From: Geitlerinema sp. BBD 1991-9
GTDB taxonomy: Bacteria; Cyanobacteriota; Cyanobacteriia; Cyanobacteriales; Geitlerinemataceae
Reading direction: 5' to 3'
NCBI GenBank assembly: GCA_001657325.1
Contig: LWRO01000002.1
Coordinates: forward strand, 98,285-162,284
DNA length: 64,000 nt
The notes under the pieces were generated by a model. That model was not told the DNA's origin and searched no databases. It saw only the letters and a program-made list of their open reading frames with translations. The translations under genes were made by a program, and so were the position numbers. Below are positions 53,844 through 63,317 of the stretch, in pieces (the stretch's first letter is position 1; each line of letters opens with the position of its first letter).

Positions 53844-56800
53844 GTGACTGATTCGCAACTTCAACCTCTATCCGATCTCAATCAAGATGTCCTCGACGGC
53901 ACGATCTGGGCGATCGAAAACTATCAGGAAGGGGAATTGGCGGAGAAATTCGCGATCGTCCTGTGTCTGTGTAACTCGCACCGCTTGTGGCAGAACGTCG
54001 TCGAGCACTTGCGAGTTCGCGAAACCCTCGACATTGTAGAAATTCAACTATCGCCGTCAGTCACGACGCTTTACAGCACGCTGTCAGCCTCGATCGAAGC
54101 CAAAATTCAGAGTAGCGGCGGCCGCATCCCCCACGCGATCGTCGTGTCAGGCTTGTCCGAAGTTTGCGAAATCGATGCGCTCTTGGCCAATGCCAAACTC
54201 ATCATTGAAGAACTCGCGAAAACCTTCCCTTTCCCGTTTCTGTGGCACGTCACTGACGACGTACTCCAACGTTTAATTCGTCTCGCACCGGATATTTACA
54301 GTCGAGCGACGGTGGAAGAATTCGAGCAATCGATCGAAGATACGCTCGCGTTTATCGATCGAACCGCCGACGAAATTTTCGATCGCGTCCTCGATTCGGG
54401 AGCGGGACGCTTCCTCGACAACGCCGATTTAAAACTCGATCGAAGCTCCAAGTTGTTCTGGGAACTCAACACAGCCCGCCAAACGCTGCAAGATGAGGGT
54501 ATGCCCTTAAGTACGGAAACTCAAGCTAATTTAGAATTTTTACTGGGCAATGCGGGGGAACTCACGACACCGAAAGAGCAACACTACGAACGCAGTTTGA
54601 CCTGTTTGCAAGAGGGTCGGCAAGCGGTTCGACGAGCGCCCAGTCAAGACGATAGCGAACCGACCGCAGTGAGATCGATCGAAAAACAGGGATGCGTGTT
54701 GTATTGTTTGGGGGCGCTGTGGCGCACTCGTGCGGAATTCGATCGACGGGCATACGACGCGAATTGCGAAAAAGCACGCGCGTACTTCCAACACTGTGTC
54801 GATTTATTCGAGCAAGAACGCCGTTTTGACCTCGTGGCGAAGTTTATCAACGCTCTCGGAGACATTCTTCAACGACAACGACGATGGGACGAACTCCAAA
54901 CCGTCGGCGTAACGGCAACGGTTCTCCATCGCAGCTATCCCAACGCCTTTCGCCTCGCACGCGCCTACAATTTCCTCGCTGAAGCAGCTATCGCCCGCGA
55001 GGATTGGAAAACTGCCCTCGATAACGCCCAACAAGCCCTATCGATTTCCCGACACGCCACACCAGACGAGCGGATTACCGATGCTTCCCAAAGCAAAATT
55101 TTTCTAGAGTGGGTTCGATCGTTCAACCAAGGGGCGTATTACTTCACCCTCGCTCGCGCACAGGCAGGTTCCGGTCAGCTCGACGAACGCTTGAAAAGCC
55201 TAGAAATCGCGCTGACGAAAACCAAGCCGGATTACGAACCCCAACTGTACGCCCAAATCCTGAAAGCGTTGCGCACTGCGTATTTCCAGCATGGCGATTA
55301 CCTCAATGCCTTTCGCCTCAGACAACAACAGTACGCACTCGAACACCAATACGGCTTTCGGGCGTTTATCGGTGCGGGACGGTTGCAACCGAGTAAAAGT
55401 GCGAACGCTGTCGATCTCGAAACCGGACGACAAATTGAAACGGTCGCCCGTGCGATTGAAGCTTCAGGTCGTATTGAAGATGTGAATCGCCTCGTCGAAC
55501 GGATCGGGCGCGTCGATTCCAAGCTGACTGTGTTATACGGTCAATCCGGTGTGGGTAAAAGTTCTCTTTTGCAGGCGGGACTGGTGCCGTCTTTGTGCGA
55601 TCGATCGATCGGCAGTCGGGACGTGGTTCCCGTTCTGTTGCAAGTTTACACCGATTGGGTTGCACGCCTAGCCGATCTCGTGGCCGCTCGTCTTTCGGTC
55701 GTGGGCCACGAAAAGGTGTCGAGCGCGGCCGATCTCGATGCCTTATCACAGCAGCTCCAGGAAAATGTCGAACGTAACCTCTTGACGGTTTTAATTTTCG
55801 ATCAGTTTGAGGAATTTTTCTTTACCTATACCAGCGCTGAAGATCGGCTGCCGTTTTATCAATTCCTACACGAGTGTCTCAACCTTCCCTACATTAAAGT
55901 CGTACTCGCACTACGCGAAGATTGTTTGCACTATCTCCTCGAGATCGGTCGCTGCATCGATTTAGCCGTTGTCAATCACGACATCCTCGATAAAAACGTC
56001 CTGTACTACCTCGGTGATTTATCTGCCGAAAACGCAAAATCCGTCGTTGCGAGCTTAACCGAACAGAGCCGCCAATCGCTCGAACCCGCTTTAATCGATC
56101 GATTGGTGGAAGATCTGATTTCCCATCGTGCTGTCCGTTGTGCGAACACCGTGCGCCCCATCGAACTACAAATCGTTGGCGCACAACTCCAAACCGAGCG
56201 CGTGACCACCCTCCAACAGTACCTCGAACTCGGTAACCTGGGTGGATCGCCAGAGGGTGCGTTCGACCCGAAAGAAACGCTCGTTCAACGATATTTAGCC
56301 GATACGCTCACCAACTGCGGCCCTGAAAACCAACAGATCGCCCAACTGGTGCTGTACTTGCTGACCAACGAAAACAATACTCGTCCGATTAAAACGCGCA
56401 TCGAGGTGGAAAAAGAGCTTCGCTCTCGATCGGCTGAACTCGACATTTCTGACGAAACCCTCGCGCTCGTTTTCCAAGTGTTCGTTGAATCCGGATTAGT
56501 CTTTTTATTTCCAGAAGCGCCGATCGAGCGCTACCAACTGGTTCACGACTATTTGGTGCGCTACATCCGACACCAGGAAGGGGCGCAACTTATCGAAAAG
56601 CTCGAACGTCTCGAAGCCCAACGACGCGAGCAAGAACAGAAGCTCAACCGCGTCCTCAAGCGGGCTTTTCTGGGCGCTTCGATCGCCGCTGTGTTAACCA
56701 CGGCTCTCGCGTTGACAGCCAGCCAATTCGCCCGCAGGGCGAGCTTTGAAAAACAACGGGCTGAAGAAGCTCAAGAACGTGCGATCGATTCCCTCAGTCG

Positions 56801-58889
56801 GTACTCGTTGGAACTGTCTTTCGAGCAGTTTGAATTCGATGCCCTCCTGGAAAGCCTGCGTTTGGGACAACTCCTCAAAGTTCATCAATGCGATCCGGCA
56901 ACGCACAATCGATCGATCTTCGCCCTCCAACAAGCGGTTTACTGGATTCGCGAACAGAATCGATTATCCGGTCACGATTCGCCGATCTCCGATATCAGTT
57001 GGAGTCCAGACGGAACGTACCTCGCGTCAGTGGACGATCTGGGAACGCTTCGTCTGTGGACGAGATCGGGGCATCTCCAGCGTGCCATTGCGGCGCACGA
57101 CAGTCCGATCGATCGCGTGCGGTTCAGTCCAGACGGGCAACGCATCGCAACGGGGGGAACGGATGGAACCGTGAAACTGTGGAACTCTAAGGGTGAGGAA
57201 ATGGCGACGTTCTCGTTCGCACAGCAGTTCGGAACGAGCATCGAGGCGGAAAGTGCCACGAGTCTCAGTTGGCATCCCCGAGGCGATCGACTCGCGATCG
57301 GTACCGAACGAGGGACGGTGGAAGTGCTATCGATCTCAGAAGAAGGAGAAATCGATCGACTTCTCGGGTGGCGCGGACACGACGAGGTTGTGAGTACCCT
57401 CGAGTGGCACCCCGATGGAACCCGTCTCGTATCGGGAAGTTGGGATCGAACCGTCAAGATTTGGGACGATCGCGGTCGAGTCCTCAAAACGCTCGACAGA
57501 CACACGGGCAAAATTTCGAGTGTGCGCTGGCATCCCCGAGGCGATCGACTGGCAATTGCCAGTGCTGACGGCATCGTGAAGATTTGGCGCGAGATTGACA
57601 ATACCACCATCACCTTAGAGCGACACGGTGATTGGGTGACGAGTCTCAGTTGGCACCCTGACGGAAGCCGTCTCGCCTCGGGAAGTTGGGATCGAACGAT
57701 TCAAATTTGGGATGTTGAGGGTCGGGAAATCGAAACCCTATGGAGCCACATCGACGGCATTTCGAGCTTGCAGTGGAGTCCCGACGGTGACACCCTCGCC
57801 ACGGCCACTCGCTTGTACGAGGTCAAACTCTGGAATATGGAAGATCGCCATTTGCAGGCTCTCCAAGCACACTCAGATGGAGTTAATCGGGTGCGCTGGC
57901 ATCCCCGAGGCGATCGATTTGCAACGGCGAGTCAAGATGGAACGGTGAAGATTTGGGATTTAAACGGCCGATTGCTGGCGCGTTTTGGCGAAGGAGAACG
58001 CAACGTCACCGATCTTGCGTTCAATTCTGGCGGAGACATCTTGGCCGTTGCCCGCGAGAACGAAGCAACGCTGTTGTGGAACATCCCGACGAATAGCGTT
58101 GTGGCAACTCTGGAAGAGGGTAATACAGAGACGATGCAAGTGGCGTTTTCGCCTGACGATCGATCGATCGCGACGACGGGAGACGAACGAACGGTCATTT
58201 TATGGAATTTACAGGGCGAGCGATTGCAAACGTTGACCGGTCACGAGGATACGGTCACCGATATCAGTTTCCATCCCGACGGCCAATTAATGGCCACCGC
58301 CAGCTACGATCGAACGGTACGCCTTTGGAACCTAAAAGGGGAGCAAGTGTATGTGTTTCCCGATCGAGACCACGATATTACCCAGATCGCTTGGAACGAT
58401 GACGGTACGATTCTGGCTGTAGCGGGTCGAGATCGCGCGATTGCCTTGTGGTCGGTCTTCCTGACCCCAAATGGCGAACAACTCAGCCAACCCGCAGAAC
58501 TGCTGAATCACTTGTGGGGACACGTGGCTGACGTAACGGGTCTCGATTGGCATCCCGACGGGGAGATGCTGGTCTCGTCGAGTTCCGACAAGATGGTGAA
58601 GGTGTGGAATTTGGACGGAGAAGTCTTGAAAACCTTGGAGCGTCGAGATCCAATCGGGTCTCAGGACTATTCGTCCTGGATGACGGACGCGCAGTTCGAC
58701 CCCACAGGAGACATCCTCGTCTCTTCGGACAGTCTCGGTCGCGTCCAGTTGTGGCGAGAGTTAAATTCAAATCTCGATACCTTAATTGAACGAGGGTGCG
58801 ATTGGCTGACGGACTATTTCCGATACAATCCCGACGCGCCCCCAGACGTGAGAGAGCTATGCAAAGAGGTCGAGCGAGATCGATCGTAA
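53844..58889 (+). CDS. Large STAND NTPase: helical N-terminus, NACHT-like ATPase, membrane helix, 14 WD40 repeats
   Basis: The GTG at 53844 (1681 aa) is preferred; the upstream TTG frame begins in a TTGACTG heptamer repeat. Residues 1 to about 180 form an unidentified alpha/beta domain (EKFAIVLCLCNSHRLW; HAIVVSGLSEV) resembling a P-loop-less ATPase half. A TPR/MalT-like helical region follows (about 230-500). The nSTAND1-like ATPase has Walker A GQSGVGKSS at about 566-574 and Walker B FDQFEEFFF near 649. A single membrane helix lies at about 940-962. From about 1043 to 1640 there are 14 WD40 units, most with W-(H/S)-P-(D/R)-G and VK(I/L)W, enough for two seven-bladed propellers. STAND proteins act as signal-triggered switches in defence, death or regulation. 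Confidence 0.9.
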   Translation: MTDSQLQPLSDLNQDVLDGTIWAIENYQEGELAEKFAIVLCLCNSHRLWQNVVEHLRVRETLDIVEIQLSPSVTTLYSTLSASIEAKIQSSGGRIPHAIVVSGLSEVCEIDALLANAKLIIEELAKTFPFPFLWHVTDDVLQRLIRLAPDIYSRATVEEFEQSIEDTLAFIDRTADEIFDRVLDSGAGRFLDNADLKLDRSSKLFWELNTARQTLQDEGMPLSTETQANLEFLLGNAGELTTPKEQHYERSLTCLQEGRQAVRRAPSQDDSEPTAVRSIEKQGCVLYCLGALWRTRAEFDRRAYDANCEKARAYFQHCVDLFEQERRFDLVAKFINALGDILQRQRRWDELQTVGVTATVLHRSYPNAFRLARAYNFLAEAAIAREDWKTALDNAQQALSISRHATPDERITDASQSKIFLEWVRSFNQGAYYFTLARAQAGSGQLDERLKSLEIALTKTKPDYEPQLYAQILKALRTAYFQHGDYLNAFRLRQQQYALEHQYGFRAFIGAGRLQPSKSANAVDLETGRQIETVARAIEASGRIEDVNRLVERIGRVDSKLTVLYGQSGVGKSSLLQAGLVPSLCDRSIGSRDVVPVLLQVYTDWVARLADLVAARLSVVGHEKVSSAADLDALSQQLQENVERNLLTVLIFDQFEEFFFTYTSAEDRLPFYQFLHECLNLPYIKVVLALREDCLHYLLEIGRCIDLAVVNHDILDKNVLYYLGDLSAENAKSVVASLTEQSRQSLEPALIDRLVEDLISHRAVRCANTVRPIELQIVGAQLQTERVTTLQQYLELGNLGGSPEGAFDPKETLVQRYLADTLTNCGPENQQIAQLVLYLLTNENNTRPIKTRIEVEKELRSRSAELDISDETLALVFQVFVESGLVFLFPEAPIERYQLVHDYLVRYIRHQEGAQLIEKLERLEAQRREQEQKLNRVLKRAFLGASIAAVLTTALALTASQFARRASFEKQRAEEAQERAIDSLSRYSLELSFEQFEFDALLESLRLGQLLKVHQCDPATHNRSIFALQQAVYWIREQNRLSGHDSPISDISWSPDGTYLASVDDLGTLRLWTRSGHLQRAIAAHDSPIDRVRFSPDGQRIATGGTDGTVKLWNSKGEEMATFSFAQQFGTSIEAESATSLSWHPRGDRLAIGTERGTVEVLSISEEGEIDRLLGWRGHDEVVSTLEWHPDGTRLVSGSWDRTVKIWDDRGRVLKTLDRHTGKISSVRWHPRGDRLAIASADGIVKIWREIDNTTITLERHGDWVTSLSWHPDGSRLASGSWDRTIQIWDVEGREIETLWSHIDGISSLQWSPDGDTLATATRLYEVKLWNMEDRHLQALQAHSDGVNRVRWHPRGDRFATASQDGTVKIWDLNGRLLARFGEGERNVTDLAFNSGGDILAVARENEATLLWNIPTNSVVATLEEGNTETMQVAFSPDDRSIATTGDERTVILWNLQGERLQTLTGHEDTVTDISFHPDGQLMATASYDRTVRLWNLKGEQVYVFPDRDHDITQIAWNDDGTILAVAGRDRAIALWSVFLTPNGEQLSQPAELLNHLWGHVADVTGLDWHPDGEMLVSSSSDKMVKVWNLDGEVLKTLERRDPIGSQDYSSWMTDAQFDPTGDILVSSDSLGRVQLWRELNSNLDTLIERGCDWLTDYFRYNPDAPPDVRELCKEVERDRS

Positions 58890-59019
58890 GTCTGCGATCT
58901 CTCCGTGATGGGAATTCAGTCTCGCGGCGATTGACTTTTCGGGCCAACGAACGGGTCGGGGAGATCGAGAAGCTATACCATCATTCGGATATCCTTGAGG
59001 GCGAATATTGTCCGAGTGA

Positions 59020-59961
59020 CTAAGCACAAGAAGATTCAGGCATACCTGAAATTGAATTCGATATCGATATCTTTTGACTCTCTGTTAACAAGTGTTGTAA
59101 AAAAGACTGAGCCACCACTGAAAGCTGTTTGCCAGACAGGTGAACGACATACCAGCGACAGGGAATCGGCAACTCTGCCACATCTAACACCACCAATTCT
59201 CCCATCGTCAACTCCGGAAGCAAACAGTGAGCGGACAACACTGAAATGCCCAATCCCCCCAAAACCGACTGCTTGATCGCTTCGTTACTTCCGAGTTCCA
59301 ACCGCACGTTAACTGAAATCCCGTTTCGATCGAACAACTGCTTAACGGCATTGCGCGTTCCCGAACCCGGCTCCCGCATGATGAACGATTCTCCTTGTAA
59401 CGCTTTGAGGGGAACGTGCTGACGCTGGGCGAGGGGATGATTGGAAGCAGCGATCGCGACGAGGGGATTATCGAGAAACGGTTGAGACACGAGTTTGACG
59501 TCTTCAGGCGGTCGGCTGAGAATGTAGAGATCGTCCTGGTTTGCGAGCATCCGACGGACGAGTTTTTGATGGTTCGTCACCTGTAGGGAAATCTCGACAT
59601 CGGGATATTGCTTGCAAAACGAACCTAAAAGACGCGGAACGAAGTATTTTGCCGTTGTAACCGTCGCCAGGCGGAGTTTTCCCCGTTTTTTTCCCTGCAA
59701 ATCGGCCACCGTCATCTCGAAGTTTTCCAGACTCTCGAACAGAGTTTGGCAGGTGGTGAGAAGTTCGCGCCCGACATCGGTAAGATAGAGTTGCTTGCCA
59801 ATTTGCTCGAATAGGGGCAAGCCGATCGATTTCGTCAGTTGTTTGATTTGAGTCGAAACCGTCGGTTGCGCGATCGAAAGTTCTTCCGCTGCTCGGGTAA
59901 AGCTCCCGTGACGGGCGACAGTTTCAAAAACGTGCAGTTGGTGGAGAGTCGCTTGAATCAT
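59020..59961 (-). CDS. LysR-type regulator, CmpR/RbcR-like
   Basis: The ATG at 59961 gives 313 residues (MIQATLHQLHVFETVARHG), matching the start of cyanobacterial CmpR; the longer frame has an unrelated basic leader. The winged helix-turn-helix covers about residues 5-62 (FTRAAEELSIAQPTVSTQIKQLTK), and the effector domain begins GKLRLATVTTAKYFVPRLLG and includes FLDNPLVAIAASNHPLA. CmpR-like proteins activate inorganic-carbon uptake genes, with 2-phosphoglycolate or ribulose bisphosphate as co-activators. It is divergent from bicA with operator-like repeats between, so it most likely controls bicA; that is inference. Confidence 0.92.
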   Translation of the reverse strand: MIQATLHQLHVFETVARHGSFTRAAEELSIAQPTVSTQIKQLTKSIGLPLFEQIGKQLYLTDVGRELLTTCQTLFESLENFEMTVADLQGKKRGKLRLATVTTAKYFVPRLLGSFCKQYPDVEISLQVTNHQKLVRRMLANQDDLYILSRPPEDVKLVSQPFLDNPLVAIAASNHPLAQRQHVPLKALQGESFIMREPGSGTRNAVKQLFDRNGISVNVRLELGSNEAIKQSVLGGLGISVLSAHCLLPELTMGELVVLDVAELPIPCRWYVVHLSGKQLSVVAQSFLQHLLTESQKISISNSISGMPESSCA

Positions 59962-60069
59962 AACTCGAACCCGACGAAACGATAAACTCAGACAACGGCG
60001 GTTTTCGCGAGATCCTATAAGCCGCACTCGAAAAGGCGATTAAGATCCTTAGTCGGTTAACCATCGGTG

Positions 60070-60123
60070 TCAATGCTATTCTACCCATAGTCTTAAGTCA
60101 ATGCTACTTACATAAAGCATTGA
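60070..60123. promoter_or_regulatory. LysR-type operator between the CmpR-like gene and bicA
   Basis: Three copies of an 8-bp half-site occur: TCAATGCT at 60070-60077, TCAATGCT at 60098-60105 and the inverted AGCATTGA at 60116-60123. The last two form a perfect inverted repeat with a 10-base spacer, the usual geometry of LysR-family sites. The group sits 80-135 bp before the bicA start. Confidence 0.65.
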
Positions 60124-60205
60124 AAAAAATCAATAAAATTTCCACGTCTCGATCGACGAGACGTGGCGTTCTGTCGACTCGTGCGAAATCAACCTGTTGC
60201 CGTCC

Positions 60206-61939
60206 ATGAAAATCACGAATACCATTCACTTGCGAAATTTGCGCGGCGACATCTTCGGCGGTGTCACCGCTGCCATCGTTGTCCTTCCCATGGCGCTCGC
60301 TTTTGGTGTCGCCTCCGGTGCCGGTGCTGTCGCCGGTCTCTACAGTGCCGCTCTCATTGGCTTTTTCGCCTCTCTTTTCGGCGGAACGCCTACCCTCATT
60401 TCCGGTCCCACCGGGCCGATGACCGTCGTCATGGCGGCTGTCATCACCAACCTCGCTGCAGATAGCCCAGAAGACGGCCTCGTCATGGCCTTTACGGTCG
60501 TGATGCTAGGAGGCGTGTTCCAAATTCTCTTCGGAGCGCTCCGCCTGGGCAAATACGTCACGCTCATGCCCTACACCGTCATCTCCGGCTTTATGTCCGG
60601 TATCGGGGCCATCGTCGTCATCCTGCAAATTGCACCCTTTCTCGGTCTAGAAGGCGTCAGAGGCGTTGTCAATTCTGTTTTGGCGATTCCCAACTTCATC
60701 GCCAATCTCAATCCTGCCGAAACGACTATCGGCGTTGTGACTCTCGCTTTAATCATCCTGACTCCCCGCAAGCTCAGTCGTTGGATTCCCGCACAACTGC
60801 TCGCGCTGATTGTCGGAACCGTCGTTTCGCTGACGCTGTTCGGGGACGCTGACATTCGCCGCATCGGTGAAATTCCCATCGGCCTACCGGACTTTAACAT
60901 TCCCACCTTCGCCCCGGACAAACTCAAAATCATGGTGATTGACGGCGTGATGTTGGGAATGCTCGGCTGTATCGATTCTCTCCTCACGTCCGTCATCGCC
61001 GACAGTATTACCCAAACCCAACACGATTCCGATAAAGAACTGATCGGTCAAGGGATTGGCAACCTCATCTGTGGGATTTGCGGGGGTTTACCCGGTGCGG
61101 GGGCGACCATGGGAACCGTGGTCAACATCCAAGCCGGAGGGCGAACGGCACTTTCGGGAATGTTCCACGCCGTTGCTCTTTTAGTGTTCGTGTTCTTTGC
61201 AGCCGGGTTTACGGAGATCGTCCCTCAAACGGTTTTAGCTGCGATCGCGATTAAAGTCGGTATCGATATCATCGACTGGAACTTCCTCAAGCGCGCCCAT
61301 CGCCTTTCGTTGCGAGCCGCACTGATTATGTATGGTGTGATGCTGCTGACGGTGTTCGTAGATTTAATCGTTGCGGTTGGAGTGGGTGTGTTCGTGGCCA
61401 ACGTGCTGACGATTCAACGCTTGTCCGATCTCCAAGCCGATCGAGTCAAGGCGATTACCGATCCGACAGAACACGAAATTCTCGAACGCGAGGAACAGAT
61501 TCTCTTACAAAAGGTTCAAGGCCTCGTGTTGTTACTGCACTTGGGCGGTCCGATGAGTTTCGGTGCAGCTAAAGCCATTTCTCAACGTCACGCCATCGTC
61601 GAAAACTATAAAGTTCTGATTTTAGACTTGCGGGACGTGCCGCTGTTGGGTGTGACGGCAACTCTGGCCATCGAAAAAATGGTTGACGAAGCGTTGAGCA
61701 AACATCTCGAAGTTTACGTTGTTGGGAGTTCCGGCAAAGTAGCCAAGCGGTTGAAGCGGTTTGACGTACTCGATCGAGTTCCCCTCGATCGTCAAGTGTC
61801 CACGTTACGAGATGCACTGCAGCAGGTGGTCGATCGATTTTCACCGCTGGGAACGAGCTTTAACAGACTTTCGGACGCGATCGAGGTGGGGAGTAAAGTC
61901 GATGCTCCAGAAGCCGACGTGAAATTCCGTTTGAAATAA
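60206..61939 (+). CDS. bicA: BicA-type sodium-dependent bicarbonate transporter (SulP family)
   Basis: The ATG at 60206 is chosen (577 aa); the frame extends 9 bp further to a TTG. The N-terminus reads MKITNTIHLRNLRGDIFGG, then LPMALAFGVASGAGAVAGLY and GGTPTLISGPTGPMTVVMAAVI, which are diagnostic of BicA. About 12-14 membrane segments cover residues 20-425, with the gate region GLPGAGATMGTVVNIQAGGRTALSG near 295-320. A cytoplasmic STAS domain follows (about 440-560; VLLLHLGGPMSFGAAK, ILDLRDVPLLGVTA). It brings bicarbonate into the cell for the CO2-concentrating mechanism. SulP relatives carry sulfate, so the substrate is by similarity only. Confidence 0.93.
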   Translation: MKITNTIHLRNLRGDIFGGVTAAIVVLPMALAFGVASGAGAVAGLYSAALIGFFASLFGGTPTLISGPTGPMTVVMAAVITNLAADSPEDGLVMAFTVVMLGGVFQILFGALRLGKYVTLMPYTVISGFMSGIGAIVVILQIAPFLGLEGVRGVVNSVLAIPNFIANLNPAETTIGVVTLALIILTPRKLSRWIPAQLLALIVGTVVSLTLFGDADIRRIGEIPIGLPDFNIPTFAPDKLKIMVIDGVMLGMLGCIDSLLTSVIADSITQTQHDSDKELIGQGIGNLICGICGGLPGAGATMGTVVNIQAGGRTALSGMFHAVALLVFVFFAAGFTEIVPQTVLAAIAIKVGIDIIDWNFLKRAHRLSLRAALIMYGVMLLTVFVDLIVAVGVGVFVANVLTIQRLSDLQADRVKAITDPTEHEILEREEQILLQKVQGLVLLLHLGGPMSFGAAKAISQRHAIVENYKVLILDLRDVPLLGVTATLAIEKMVDEALSKHLEVYVVGSSGKVAKRLKRFDVLDRVPLDRQVSTLRDALQQVVDRFSPLGTSFNRLSDAIEVGSKVDAPEADVKFRLK

Positions 61940-61958
61940 AGTTTCGATATTTACAACC

Positions 61959-62002
61959 GATCTGCAAAACCCGGTTTCTAGCGAGACCGGGTTTTGCAGA
62001 TC
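61959..62002. terminator. Bidirectional hairpin between bicA and sqdX
   Basis: A perfect 17-bp stem, GATCTGCAAAACCCGGT (61959-61975) with its complement at 61986-62002, closes a 10-base loop. It lies between two convergent genes. The core resembles the AAACC.GGTTTCT hairpins at about 17318 and 19645. Confidence 0.8.
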
Positions 62003-62016
62003 TAAAGACGACCGGA

Positions 62017-63150
62017 TTAAGCAGCCGATGGCATCGTTTGCGAGGTAAGCACCTGGCGGTAATACTGCTGTAGGTGTCGCGTCGCCGCTTCCCAACCCCA
62101 ACGCTCGGCTTCGATGCGAGCGTTCGATCGAAGCGTTTCGCGTTCGACGCGGTTCTCCAACAAACGTTGTGTTGCCCGTACCGCACCCGCATCATCGCTA
62201 GGATCGAACAAATAACCGTTCGCACCGTCCGTCACGATATCCGTAATTCCGCCCGTTCCCGCAGCGACGACCGGACATCCGGCGGCCATCGCTTCCAACA
62301 GCACTAACCCGAGGGTTTCCGTGCGTGAGGGAAACACGAACGCATCCGCCGAAGCGTAAGCCGAACCCAACTCCAGCCCGCGCAAATACCCGACAAAATG
62401 GGTTGAAGTCCCGGCAAAATGCTCTTCCAACGCCTCACGGTGCGGTCCGTCTCCCACCAGCGCCAGACGCGCATCGGGAATTGCCTCCAACACCGGACGA
62501 ATTTGTTCGATTTCCTTCTCAGGTGACAAACGACCCACGTACAGCAACAGCGGCGCGTCGGGATACCCCTGACTCAATCGATCTCGCATTTTTCGACTCG
62601 CCAAATGGGGCTGAAACATCTCCGTATCGACCCCACGCTGCCACAAATCGACCCGTTCGATGCCGTGGGCGGTTAACTCGTTCACCATCGCCGTCGAGGT
62701 ACAGAGATTCAAATCCGCCTGGTTGTGTGCCGAACGCAACAAACCCCAAAGCAACTCCTCGAACATTCCAAATCCGTAGTGCTGGAGATATTGCGGGAGG
62801 TGCGTGTGGTAAGACGCGACCAACGGCACTTTTAGGGACTTCGCGTAGTACAGTCCCCCCAATCCCAACACCGCAGGATTGACGATGTGAATCAAATCCG
62901 GTTGAAACGCTTCCAACTCGGGACGAATCGAGGGATTTGGAATCGCCAGTTTCAATTCGGGGTACATCGGCAGGGGAAATCCCGGTACGCCGAAAATTTT
63001 CGCACCTTTGTACTCCGTCAACCCCCCTTCAGGACAGACGACCAGTACTTCGTCTCCCAATCGCTGGAGTTGTTCGACGGTATGGCGCAATCGCGTGACG
63101 ATGCCATCGACTTTTGGCAGAAACGTTTCGGTAAAGAGGGCAATACGCAT
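62017..63150 (-). CDS. sqdX: SqdX, sulfoquinovosyltransferase
   Basis: This 377-residue GT4-family enzyme transfers sulfoquinovose from UDP-sulfoquinovose to diacylglycerol, the last step of sulfolipid (SQDG) synthesis in the thylakoid membrane. The sequence opens MRIALFTETFLPKVDGIVTR, followed by GGLTEYKGAKIFGVPGFPLP and SYHTHLPQYLQHYGFGM, all hallmarks of SqdX. The UDP-sugar site is seen in PSRTETLGLVLLEAMAAGCPVVAAGTGGITDIV around 285-315. The length is normal. It lies 167 bp downstream of sqdB on the same strand, completing a two-gene sulfolipid operon. Confidence 0.96.
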   Translation of the reverse strand: MRIALFTETFLPKVDGIVTRLRHTVEQLQRLGDEVLVVCPEGGLTEYKGAKIFGVPGFPLPMYPELKLAIPNPSIRPELEAFQPDLIHIVNPAVLGLGGLYYAKSLKVPLVASYHTHLPQYLQHYGFGMFEELLWGLLRSAHNQADLNLCTSTAMVNELTAHGIERVDLWQRGVDTEMFQPHLASRKMRDRLSQGYPDAPLLLYVGRLSPEKEIEQIRPVLEAIPDARLALVGDGPHREALEEHFAGTSTHFVGYLRGLELGSAYASADAFVFPSRTETLGLVLLEAMAAGCPVVAAGTGGITDIVTDGANGYLFDPSDDAGAVRATQRLLENRVERETLRSNARIEAERWGWEAATRHLQQYYRQVLTSQTMPSAA

Positions 63151-63317
63151 AAAATCCGGTCGTTTGACAAAATTACACGGTCATTTGCCCTGTTGTTCTG
63201 AAACAGAACAAATGACGGGCTATTGTATGCCTCAGCGAGAAATTCGGGCGTTGGGAATTGGAAATTGGGAAGCCTTTGATTCCCGATTCTCCATTCTCTA
63301 TTCCCGGTCGCTTGGTG

